From contig OZ220466.1 in assembly GCA_965116055.1 (NCBI GenBank), positions 1 through 64,000 on the forward strand: a stretch of DNA of 64,000 nt. The letters are read 5' to 3'. The position numbers and the translations under genes are program-made. Below the pieces are notes generated by a model. The model worked only from the letters and a program-made list of their open reading frames with translations, was not told the origin of the DNA and made no database searches. Position 1 is the first letter of the stretch, and each line of letters begins with the position of its first letter. The DNA is from Bin55 sp965116055 (GTDB taxonomy: Bacteria > Pseudomonadota > Gammaproteobacteria > Pseudomonadales > Azotimanducaceae). This document shows, piece by piece, positions 45,949 through 54,431 of the stretch.

Positions 45949-47192
45949 TGATTATTCTCGTTATTTCCGCCTTCCCCCTCCAGTACGAGTTGGCGGCTCT
46001 CGTGAACGATTTTGATCAGCTTGTCCTGCGGCTTGAGCGTGAGAGAGCGAAAGTCAAAACCTTCATCTTCGGCCTGCTGATACGCTTCTTGATAAAGGGC
46101 TTGCGCGGAAGCGCGATCGAACTTGAAAGAGGCTGACGAGCCGTCCCAATTCACGAGTTCAAGGGGCGCGATGCTCTCGTAAACAAGATCGCAGCGCGAG
46201 CGCAACGCGTATCCGTGCACATCCTGCTCGGCGATCGCCAGCAAGCCGAGCGACGCGACCAGCATTCGTCCGGCCGTGTCGCGCTGGGCTCCTCCAAATT
46301 GCAGCCGCCTGATCCCAGCCAGCGTGATCGTGGCCCGGTGTTCTGCATAATCGCAGGTCACGCCGAGCTGCTCGACCGAGGGAGTGATGTTGCTGTGATT
46401 GATTTCCGAGGGACGAGCTTCCTTCGCTCCCTTGCCCGCGGACTGCTGGTCGGTGTTCCATCCGGAGGGTCCCTTGAACACTTTCACCTTTCGGAGAATA
46501 CCGAGCGGATCAATCCGGCTGCTGGTACGCCGGCCAGCGTTTCCAACACCCATTTCGTTGGTTTGCTTATCAACAACAAACTCCTCAACTGGTGTATTGA
46601 CAGCCACGATTTCGGACACGATCGTCCGCGGAAACTTCGCGCCCATACCACCGCCTTCTCCCTGACTGTGCCAAGCACCGAAAACCAGTGCCGTGGGTGA
46701 TACCTCAAGCAGCGCTGTCGCGTCTGCGGGTTTCGCTGCCGCGAGACGCCGGCCTTCTTCACTCTGCATAAAGGGCACGCCATCCAGCAGGCTGTCCCTC
46801 AGAATGGCATCATAGACCCTATGGGGCGCATCAAGCGAGGTCACGCGCTCCAGCGGCTCCAAGCCCGCGCCACGGAAATCTACTGTGACATAGGGTATCG
46901 GTACTGGCTCGCTGCCGTCTTCTCCATCCACTGCTGTCAGAAGTGCCTCTTCCAGCCGGTTGGCCTGACTTTGCACACTGTCAATCAAGACGCACCAGAC
47001 TGCCTCACCGTCTATGCGCCGTTGCTCGAACACATGACGCGGGGGATCGTTTTTGCGCTCACCCGGATAAGTGGGCGGGAATATCTTGTCACCTCTTCCT
47101 CCGATCGGCTGAAGCCTGGAAATGCGACGGAACGCGGCACCCACGTTGATCGCACTTTTTAGAACTCTAAAATCAATAGCCATGTTGGTCAT
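45945..47192 (-). CDS. csb1: Type I-G Csb1 (Cas7 backbone protein)
   Basis: Csb1 (GSU0053 family) is the Cas7-like protein that coats the crRNA spacer. Family features: 'VLIDSVQSQANRLEEALL', 'VPIPYVTVDFRGAG', 'LTSLDAPHRVYDAILRDS'-like residues and 'ALVFGAWHSQGEGGGMGAKF'. The frame is open to 47318, but ATG 47192 has a GGGGGAG ribosome-binding site eight bases upstream and is my choice, giving 415 residues. An ATG three codons later is a second possibility. It is the first gene of the effector operon and overlaps csb2. Confidence 0.92.
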   Translation of the reverse strand: MTNMAIDFRVLKSAINVGAAFRRISRLQPIGGRGDKIFPPTYPGERKNDPPRHVFEQRRIDGEAVWCVLIDSVQSQANRLEEALLTAVDGEDGSEPVPIPYVTVDFRGAGLEPLERVTSLDAPHRVYDAILRDSLLDGVPFMQSEEGRRLAAAKPADATALLEVSPTALVFGAWHSQGEGGGMGAKFPRTIVSEIVAVNTPVEEFVVDKQTNEMGVGNAGRRTSSRIDPLGILRKVKVFKGPSGWNTDQQSAGKGAKEARPSEINHSNITPSVEQLGVTCDYAEHRATITLAGIRRLQFGGAQRDTAGRMLVASLGLLAIAEQDVHGYALRSRCDLVYESIAPLELVNWDGSSASFKFDRASAQALYQEAYQQAEDEGFDFRSLTLKPQDKLIKIVHESRQLVLEGEGGNNENNQ

Positions 47193-47440
47193 GTCTTGCT
47201 CCCCCACCTGTTCCTTCGATTGCTCGTTCCACTCAGGAGCTTGTTGGGTATGCGCAATCAAGGCCGTAGGATGTTCAGAATCGAACAGTGCTGTAGCGGG
47301 TCTTGCTGTACACCGCATTCAACGGTCCCCGTCAGGACGCGCACCTCTTCAACCCACAGAGCGGAATATCTGCTGTAATGAACTCGAATTATCATAAATT
47401 TACCTCACTCTCACTATAGTATTTTTTGCGGTATTATTAA
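47193..47440 (-). promoter_or_regulatory. Upstream region of the CRISPR effector operon
   Basis: About 250 bases between the csb1 start and the MITE 1 / IS1182 debris. The far half is AT-rich (47380-47440) and is where the operon promoter should lie, but I could not identify -35/-10 boxes with confidence. The near half is an in-frame extension of csb1 without a good start. Confidence 0.35.
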
Positions 47441-47463
47441 GGGCACCTCTCAAAACCTCCTAA
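47441..47463. mobile_element. MITE 1 end fragment (copy 3)
   Basis: Twenty-three bases, beginning GGGCACCTCTCAAAACCTCC, match the left end of the element at 36607. They are fused directly to IS1182 copy D. The two accessory-module borders, upstream of cas4 and upstream of csb1, therefore carry the same terminal sequence. Confidence 0.6.
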
Positions 47464-48143
47464 AGAGGCGCGTGGTCGGCAGCCCGGGGACGAAGAGCGC
47501 GACCCGACGCGTGGGCGAGGCAACAAGCGTGCGTATGGGGAGCCGGAGGAGAAGTCGCAGGACCATTTCACCGACCCGGAAAGTCGCATCATGAAGACCT
47601 TGACGGAAGGCTTCCAACAGTGCTACAACGCCCAGGTGGCGGTGGATGGCGAGCACCAGATGATCATCTCGGCGGAGGTGTCGTCGAACCCCAACGACCA
47701 GGGGCAATTGACCAAGCCGTTGGATGCATTGCAAGCGGTTCATGGCAAGCGTCCGGCGACGGTGCTGGCCGTGCGCAATACGCGGAGCGTAAATGGCTTG
47801 TCGAGGCTCCGATCGGATGGATCAAGCAGGCGCTAGGATTGCGACGGTTCAGCCTGCGTGGGCTTGACAAAGCGCGAGGCGAGTGGGACTTGTGTGCCTG
47901 GCGTTGAATATCAAGCGGATGCGTGGATGTCTTGCAGCCGCATGACTGAGATGAACCTGGATGCCGTTCGACCATGGGGCTAATCAAGGGCTGATTTAGG
48001 GTCCAAGGACGATTCGGGCTGCTTTGAGGCACCGGATCACCATGCCATGTCCCGAAGCCTGACGATGCCCGCACCAAGATGTCGCATGTCTGCGACTCCG
48101 GACGATTCACCAAGTCTCATGCTTTCTTACAGTGCAGGCTCCT
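47464..48143 (+). mobile_element. IS1182-family remnant, 3' part (copy D)
   Basis: The plus strand encodes the middle and end of an IS1182 transposase: 'DPESRIMKTLTEGFQQCYNA', 'DQGQLTKPLDALQAVHGKRP', 'ATVLA', then after a deletion and frame change 'QYAERKWLVEAPIGWIKQAL' and 'GLRRFSLRGLDKARGEWDL'. The outer 170 bases match the left end of copy A (32465-32640) in inverse orientation and finish in GTGCAGGCTCCTA. The transposase start is missing. With copy A it forms an inverted pair flanking the whole CRISPR island. Confidence 0.8.
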
Positions 48144-48322
48144 AAAGAGCATTTCAAATTGGTTTTTTGCACCCACTCTACCTACCCAACACGTGAAGAT
48201 TGATACATCCCAAAACCAGCCATCACTGGATTCAAGCCCGCTGAAAATACTCGTAAAGCTTGAGCACACTATCTGGAAAAATGTAAACTCTACACAGCAC
48301 AGCTACCAAAGTAGTCGAGTCT

Positions 48323-49939
48323 ATGTCAAGGGAATTAGCACAAGAAAATTGGTCGCTCAGCAAACCCGGGGTCACGGGATACGGCGGCATGATCGCCACA
48401 CAACACTACATCGCCTCCGACATTGGGGCGAAGGTTCTGTGTGAAGGCGGGAACGCGGTTGATGCTGCTATCGCGGCGGGGTTAGCAATAGGTGTCGTCG
48501 AACCATGGTCAAGTGGTATCGGCGGCGGTGGTTACATGATTCTTTATTTGGCCAAGACGCAACGCACACATGTCGTCGAATTTGGTATGAGAGCGCCATT
48601 TGCGTCGACACCGGATGACTATCCGCTTGATCAATCACAAAGGCAAACCGGCGCGGCAACATTTAATTGGCCCGCAGTTAAAGGTCATGTAAACGTCAGT
48701 GGTCCGCTCGCGGTCGCCGTGCCAGGCTATATTCGTGGGGTTTCATTGGCCCTCAGTAAGTTCGGCACGAAATCTTGGGAAGAGATCATTGAACCGGCTT
48801 GCAAGCAAGCTGAGCTGGGTTTGCCTATTGACTGGTTCGCTACGTTACACATCACTCATTTCGCTGCTGGTCTTAGTCGCTTCCCTAGTTCGAAGCATAT
48901 TTTTCTTCCTAACGCATTACCACCACTCAGTGGCGGTGAAGGCTTTATCAATAGACTCAAATTAGAACGGTTGGCATCTACCTACCGAACTCTGCAACAT
49001 GAAGGCGCTGAATCGTTCTACACTGGCGACATAGCACACAACCTCGTCTCAGATCTTAACGAACTTGGTAACAAGATGACTATGCGTGATCTTGCAGAAT
49101 ACGCCGCATATGTGCGGGCACCACTAACGCAAATATATCGGGGCGCTCAAGTGGCAACACCAGGCAATATGACGGCCGGGCCGAGCTTGCAACAAGCATT
49201 GAATTTACTTGAGGCACACGAATTCGCACCTAATCAGCCAAACGCCGAAGATGTTTTCGCCTACGTAGAAGCATTACGTAAGACCTACGCATATCGCCTA
49301 AAACATTTAGGTGAGGGGCGTTCACAAGGATCGGATTCGCACACCTCACATCTCTCAGTGGCAGATTCGTACGGGAATCTAGTCGCGCTTACGCAAACGA
49401 TCATGTCGCCATTCGGCTCACACATCGTGCTTCCGCACTCAGGCGTACTCATGAACAACGGCATGATGTGGTTCGATCCTACGCCCAATCAACCAAATTC
49501 GCTCGTGGGCGGCCGACATCCACTATGCAATATGTGTCCAACGATGCTGCATCGGTCGGACGGCACGCGCTTCGCGGTTGGCGCATGCGGCGGGCGCAAA
49601 ATTTTTCCATCGGTATTGCAGCTTTCGTCGTTTGTCCTAGATTTCAAGATGAATGTCAATGATACCGTTCACCAACCGCGGGTGGATATCTCAGGCAATG
49701 AGAACGTATGGGCAATGGCCAATTACCCCCAAGAGATTCTCAATTCATTGAAAGAACGCTACGGCACAGTAAAGATCCGCCCAAACGGTCTTGGTGGTAA
49801 TCAGTTTGCCGTGCCTCAAATTGTCGCTGCATATCCAGACGGTCATTTTGAAGGGGGTTGCTACATTCCTTCGCCTCACGCGGCATGTCGTGCTGGTTTC
49901 GACCAACCTTATCAGGCCAACCCAACTGAACTCAGCTAA
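48323..49939 (+). CDS. Gamma-glutamyltransferase family protein
   Basis: An Ntn-hydrolase of the GGT family (538 residues) that would cleave gamma-glutamyl bonds, for example in glutathione. Features: 'GGNAVDAAIAAGLAIGVVEP' and 'SSGIGGGGYMILY' in the large subunit, the autoprocessing nucleophile Thr341 in 'DSHTSHLSVADSYGNLVALT', and 'NNGMMWFDP' plus 'GACGGRKIFPSVLQ' in the small subunit. No signal peptide is evident, unlike periplasmic GGT, so a cytosolic or cephalosporin-acylase-like role is possible. ATG start 179 bases after the IS1182 end, marking the return to ordinary genome. Confidence 0.9.
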   Translation: MSRELAQENWSLSKPGVTGYGGMIATQHYIASDIGAKVLCEGGNAVDAAIAAGLAIGVVEPWSSGIGGGGYMILYLAKTQRTHVVEFGMRAPFASTPDDYPLDQSQRQTGAATFNWPAVKGHVNVSGPLAVAVPGYIRGVSLALSKFGTKSWEEIIEPACKQAELGLPIDWFATLHITHFAAGLSRFPSSKHIFLPNALPPLSGGEGFINRLKLERLASTYRTLQHEGAESFYTGDIAHNLVSDLNELGNKMTMRDLAEYAAYVRAPLTQIYRGAQVATPGNMTAGPSLQQALNLLEAHEFAPNQPNAEDVFAYVEALRKTYAYRLKHLGEGRSQGSDSHTSHLSVADSYGNLVALTQTIMSPFGSHIVLPHSGVLMNNGMMWFDPTPNQPNSLVGGRHPLCNMCPTMLHRSDGTRFAVGACGGRKIFPSVLQLSSFVLDFKMNVNDTVHQPRVDISGNENVWAMANYPQEILNSLKERYGTVKIRPNGLGGNQFAVPQIVAAYPDGHFEGGCYIPSPHAACRAGFDQPYQANPTELS

Positions 49940-49963
49940 TCAATAAGCCCCAGTGGCCTCACA

Positions 49964-50599
49964 TCACTCGTTAAGGTCATCACGGCCCTGTATATCCCCG
50001 GTTGAGGTGAATATGCGCTCCACTTTACTAGCAATTTCAGCAGGGTACAACCAGTCGTCATCAAATTGAACTGGGTGCTCGCGACGACTATGATGTTGAA
50101 TGTCAAAACCTAAACACTCGCTCAACGTAAATGCTGTGGTCTCACCTAGTTCGTTTCGAAGACGCACCTGTTCCAAACGGTTCATCCCTTCTCGTTTTGC
50201 TATTTTTTTAGATGCTGCGGTTATAGCTTTACGCCATTGATAAGCATCTGGAAAATCCTTTAACAAAACGCCTTTTTTTCCAGGTGAAAGATCAAGCACT
50301 CCAATGATTTCTTCACGCCAATTCTGTATTTCATCTAACCAGTGACTTATAGGACTATTTCTTCTGACCAACAATGAGTCATTTTGTTGGATACATAGTA
50401 AGTGAACCGTAATTTGATCAAGCCATGAATTAACTGTATGTAAGTCATGCTTCGCCATATCATCCCACTCAATAAGTATGTTTTTCCAATCAACTTCATC
50501 CCAGTGCTTCTTGCGAAGAAGCTCTCCTTGTCGAATACACCAAGAGTAGAAGTCTTCGTTGTATTGTTTTTGATCGTTTGTCTTAGCATTCTCAATCAC
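49964..50599 (-). CDS. DUF29 family protein
   Basis: I place this in the DUF29 group by 'YNEDFYSWCIRQGELLRKKH', 'WDEVDWKNILIEWDDMAKHD' and 'SWLDQITVHLLCIQQ' (about 211 residues). Function is unknown; many copies occur in cyanobacteria and proteobacteria. It lacks an ATG near the start. GTG at 50599 has an AAGAGAG ribosome-binding site, while the frame is open to a TTG at 50626. AT-rich. It lies upstream-adjacent to, but separate from, the DUF262 gene. Confidence 0.7.
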   Translation of the reverse strand: MIENAKTNDQKQYNEDFYSWCIRQGELLRKKHWDEVDWKNILIEWDDMAKHDLHTVNSWLDQITVHLLCIQQNDSLLVRRNSPISHWLDEIQNWREEIIGVLDLSPGKKGVLLKDFPDAYQWRKAITAASKKIAKREGMNRLEQVRLRNELGETTAFTLSECLGFDIQHHSRREHPVQFDDDWLYPAEIASKVERIFTSTGDIQGRDDLNE

Positions 50600-50857
50600 T
50601 GGTAAACTCTCTTGTAGTATGTGCAAAAAATGGTGAAATAACTAGCAGTTAATGCCAAGTACTGCCCACTAGCAGATAGCGTTTTTCGATAAAGGCCACG
50701 AAAGGAACGAATCACAATTTAAGAATAATCTTAACACCATTAAAACTTGACGGGCCCTCCGGCAAATGAGAACGGATTGCCAAATGGTCCTTTACCCTGT
50801 TTGTGCGAAGGTACAATGACTACTCCTAGTCCTGTTTTTCGGGTCAAGCGTAGAAAC

Positions 50858-53161
50858 TTATTTCAAAGTTCGTGTAGTGATTTCCGCACCGTTGTAGCTG
50901 AAGTCCGTCCACTTACCATGATGAATGCGAAGCTCCCATTTCCATTTGCCATAGTCTTCTTTTGGGACGATCCTATTAACTGCTTCTGCAACGCTAATAT
51001 TAATAAATGCTTCTGCTTGCTTGGTGCCGTTGCGACGAATGCGGATTGTGGGTCTTACCTTAGAGATGAAATGGTAGTTCTGGTCGAATAAAACTTCTAC
51101 GTAAATTTCAACGCCACAACGTGTTCCAATTTCTTTACAAAATTCGGCATAGTCAAGAATATCATTTTTATAAGGATGTATCACCCAATTTGGATGTCCA
51201 GGAATGCCACGCATTGTGCTCGCCCCGACTTTGACATCAGGGGGATATTTGCTTGCTGGGTGGATATTTGTAGTGATTGCGTTCCCAGATAACTTCTCTG
51301 CATTGGAAGGATTCCGACTAAGAAGGGTTGCTGCGACGTTGAGGACCATTTGGCTGCCGACACTCTCATTATGTACCGTACTGCCATTAATTTGCCACGT
51401 ATACGAATATTTACCTCTTGACCTATCCCCCATCGTACCTTCCCGTTCCCATGACCAACAATCAAGTGCACGGCAAGTGAGTTCATCCGCACGAGTTTCC
51501 AAGGAGTTTTTATTCCATTCTCTCCACTTATCCTCATATCCAAGGCATCGCGTCATTCTGATTGCGCTATCTTTATAGATACAGCGCTTTTTTTTGAATG
51601 GTTTGCCTCCTAAATATAAGTTTTCGGGACTACTGCAGATCGTTAGATTCGCTAATTTATTGCAATAGTGATCATGTAAATCGTCCGCATTTTCCCCAAG
51701 ATCCTCAAGATATTGTCGCCACTTTGAGGTCAACTTTTGAGGCATGATGTGTTCGATTGTGGGATCTTTGAGCACAACTTCCCCAACTTTCTTCTCTTCA
51801 TGTTCCTTGTTCACCAGCTCTGATAGGATCGCAAACGTGGCTCTCGTCGCCGCGCCACCATAGGCTTCACGCGAACTGATACCTGCCCTCACCTCTTCGT
51901 CTCCTGGGACCCCAATGGACTGGTTACGAAGTCCGCTAATCCTGTCAATCCAATAACTCGCGTAGCCCTCACCAACCTCGGTAGGTCCAGCTCCGCTAGC
52001 TAATGCCAACATCGCCCTACTCAGTGCATTTGTTGGTCGGTGGGATAACCAAAGGCGCGTTAACCAGCTACTAATACAACCCACTGCACCGGTCAACTCA
52101 TCGTTACGTAATGGTGAGTTGCTACGCGAGGTCTCGTCAAGTAGTCGAAGAGTAAATGGTCGATGGACATCGAATCCGAGTTCTCGTAGGTGTTTAAGTT
52201 CTTTTGCTACTCGCTTATCTCCATGTTCACCACTTGAACCAGTTAGTAAGCCATATAACTTTGCAAGTCGAGCGAGTTCGCAGCAAAGTTCAGATTTGTC
52301 TTGCCAGTATCCTTCCTTTAGGGCCCACCTTCTAAATTGTTCATAAGTCCTATTGCTCCTGGTCAGTTCTCCAGTGCGATAACGCATTACATCACGGAGA
52401 AACACATCAACTGACTTAGGTTCATCTTCGGCACCAAGGTTTTTTTCAATTTCAAGCCAGTACTTTTCATAGATATGCTGCTGTCGATCAATCGGTGAGC
52501 CTAACAACAACCAATTTTTTACCTTTTCGCCTTCTGTCAGAGACCGGCCAGTGGCATTCAAGCTCTCGAAGATTTGTTGTGGGTCATCTGTCGGGTCAAG
52601 TGCGATGCTAACCACACGGAGCCGCTCAAGCCCCTTAATCAAGAAAGTGGTATTGTTGTTTTCAACTAACCGTTGCGCGATTCGCCACGCTTGCGTTACG
52701 GCCCCCGATCCTTGAGGCATGCCCGAAAGGCCATTCCGATATTCATCTGCATCGGCTGATTGAAGCTTTAACTTTAGCTTCATATCGCCAACGCTACCTA
52801 TAGACGGGTTAGTCAGATACCCAGGTAGAATATTCTCTGGAATCCACTGTTCATATGGTCCGTCGCGCTCTAGCTTCTTCGCGATACACGCAAGCAATAT
52901 GCTCACGGTGGTCAATCGTTGTTGGCCATCTACAACGTTATAGCGCGATGTAAGAACACCCGCCGGTTGAAGTTCTTCGAATGTCAACAGGTTGCCAGTA
53001 TAGTGCGTAGATCCTGTAGGAGCTTCTGCGACCGTCAATAAATCCTCGACTAACCGCTCAATGTCCGATGCCTGCCAGCAGTAACGTCTTTGCCAGTAAG
53101 GAACAATGTACTGCACATTGCCATTGAGTAGTTGTAAGAAATTGAATGGCTTAGCGTGCAT
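50858..53161 (-). CDS. GmrSD-like DUF262/DUF1524 nuclease-domain protein
   Basis: A 767-residue protein with an N-terminal DUF262 (GmrS, ParB-like NTPase) domain and a DUF1524 (GmrD, His-Me finger) domain, the architecture of type IV restriction enzymes such as GmrSD/SspE/BrxU relatives. DUF262 motifs: 'IVPYWQRRYCW' (residues 19-29), 'VVDGQQRLTTVS' (76-87) and 'IFESLNATGRSLTEGEKVKN' (197-216). DUF1524: 'IEHIMPQKL' (469-477) and 'NKLANLTI' (501-508). About 200 further residues at the C-terminus are not covered by these domains and I do not recognise them. ATG 53161 follows GGAGG by six bases. Probable anti-phage function. Confidence 0.85.
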   Translation of the reverse strand: MHAKPFNFLQLLNGNVQYIVPYWQRRYCWQASDIERLVEDLLTVAEAPTGSTHYTGNLLTFEELQPAGVLTSRYNVVDGQQRLTTVSILLACIAKKLERDGPYEQWIPENILPGYLTNPSIGSVGDMKLKLKLQSADADEYRNGLSGMPQGSGAVTQAWRIAQRLVENNNTTFLIKGLERLRVVSIALDPTDDPQQIFESLNATGRSLTEGEKVKNWLLLGSPIDRQQHIYEKYWLEIEKNLGAEDEPKSVDVFLRDVMRYRTGELTRSNRTYEQFRRWALKEGYWQDKSELCCELARLAKLYGLLTGSSGEHGDKRVAKELKHLRELGFDVHRPFTLRLLDETSRSNSPLRNDELTGAVGCISSWLTRLWLSHRPTNALSRAMLALASGAGPTEVGEGYASYWIDRISGLRNQSIGVPGDEEVRAGISSREAYGGAATRATFAILSELVNKEHEEKKVGEVVLKDPTIEHIMPQKLTSKWRQYLEDLGENADDLHDHYCNKLANLTICSSPENLYLGGKPFKKKRCIYKDSAIRMTRCLGYEDKWREWNKNSLETRADELTCRALDCWSWEREGTMGDRSRGKYSYTWQINGSTVHNESVGSQMVLNVAATLLSRNPSNAEKLSGNAITTNIHPASKYPPDVKVGASTMRGIPGHPNWVIHPYKNDILDYAEFCKEIGTRCGVEIYVEVLFDQNYHFISKVRPTIRIRRNGTKQAEAFINISVAEAVNRIVPKEDYGKWKWELRIHHGKWTDFSYNGAEITTRTLK

Positions 53162-53514
53162 CAACTACCTCCAATGCCAGACTCGGTCAAATCGTACCTG
53201 GTGCCAAAATTCTGATCCTCATATTCTCCACATCTTCTGTTGTAACCCGTATTTTCCGCATCATCAATGAATCCGGTGGAAAATTTGTCCTCAGAATTTA
53301 TCAGAGAATGCCCGCAGCCACCTTGATTTGATGAAAGCTAATGTCGTATGTTGTTATATTACAATAGGTCACGTGGATATAAAATATCCAAAACAAACAG
53401 ATTCTGTGCTTTTCCAACGGTCTCCTAAGGCTAAAGAAACTTCATAAATAACTATCCTAGCTTGTTATTTTAACTAGCTAGAATTCAATTTGACTGCATA
53501 AAAGCTAAAAGTGA
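53162..53514. other. AT-rich intergenic region
   Basis: About 350 bases with no gene or clear repeat. It is AT-rich and would hold the promoter of the DUF262 gene at its left edge. A weak inverted repeat (CTAGCTTG...AACTAGCTAG) near 53456-53482 is the only structure noticed. Confidence 0.4.
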
Positions 53515-54384
53515 CTACGGCACTTGTGCAGTCTGTACCTCCGTCCTGATAACCTTCTCCTGATCAACCGGCACATAAAAATACGACCCGGGTCGAAAGT
53601 CGTAACCTAAATCCCCGAGTAAACGCCTTTGGCGCGGTGTACACCATTCGGCAATATTTGATGTCACTTGGAAGTCGTATTGACGCATAAACAATTGGCA
53701 ATAGTTATAGAGCAGTGTCTTGCGAGCATGACCGGAGGTATTGCGGCATGGTCCATGCCACATAGCGTGTGGGAACAGTACACAATCACCCGCTTCCGCA
53801 AGAATTTGCATTGCCCCTTCTGAATAAGGATTGACGGGTTCCGGTGCATTGAATGGAATTTGGCGTTTGTGACTGCCCGGGAAAATCGTTAGATTTCCCA
53901 TGTCTTGATCCGGGGTATCTGTAAGAAAATACAGTGCCTTCATCGCGAGTGGCGGACATGAATCAGATACTCGGATCTGCCTGAGTGCTTCGCCACCGTC
54001 GGTATGTGTGTAACCAGGAAACTTTTCCGTGGGAGCGCGCACGATGGCCTGCGACATACTAAGTGCAATATAGGGCCCCATAACGTCTACGACGAGATCG
54101 AAAATGTTCGGCCGATCAATCAGGTCGACAAAGTGCTTGCCGTACGGTAGTAAGTCGCGCCGATCCATAAAGTCGTCGTTATTCAAACTTGATGCGTGCG
54201 GTAACCAACCGTAGTGACCGATAGGAACGTTTTCGCCACGTATAGGCTCGTAACCTGGTACTTGCCTGATCCGATCGAGCTCCGCGCTGAAGAATTCGAC
54301 TTCGTCTGCGTTTAGTGCGCCACGAATGATGAGATAGCCTTCAGACTCCCACTGTTCGCGTTGCGCTGACGTGAGCTTTTGCAC
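53515..54384 (-). CDS. Phytanoyl-CoA dioxygenase (PhyH) family protein
   Basis: A 289-residue Fe(II)/2-oxoglutarate-dependent oxygenase. The facial triad is likely the His and Asp of 'PGYTHTDGGEALRQI' and the His of 'MWHGPCRNTSGHARKTLLYN', the latter also holding the 2-oxoglutarate-binding arginine. The N-terminus 'WESEGYLIIRGALNADEVEF' is typical. It does not show the ectoine hydroxylase signature. The GTG start follows a BCCT transporter gene in the same direction (47-base gap), suggesting hydroxylation of an imported compound. Confidence 0.87.
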   Translation of the reverse strand: MQKLTSAQREQWESEGYLIIRGALNADEVEFFSAELDRIRQVPGYEPIRGENVPIGHYGWLPHASSLNNDDFMDRRDLLPYGKHFVDLIDRPNIFDLVVDVMGPYIALSMSQAIVRAPTEKFPGYTHTDGGEALRQIRVSDSCPPLAMKALYFLTDTPDQDMGNLTIFPGSHKRQIPFNAPEPVNPYSEGAMQILAEAGDCVLFPHAMWHGPCRNTSGHARKTLLYNYCQLFMRQYDFQVTSNIAEWCTPRQRRLLGDLGYDFRPGSYFYVPVDQEKVIRTEVQTAQVP

Positions 54385-54431
54385 TGTGTTATTCCGCGAT
54401 AAACCGTAGCAAGTTTAAGTTTACATGCACG

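Noticed and set aside
47122..47397. Plus-strand ORF over the start of csb1
   Set aside because: Antisense to csb1 and its leader; no supporting features.
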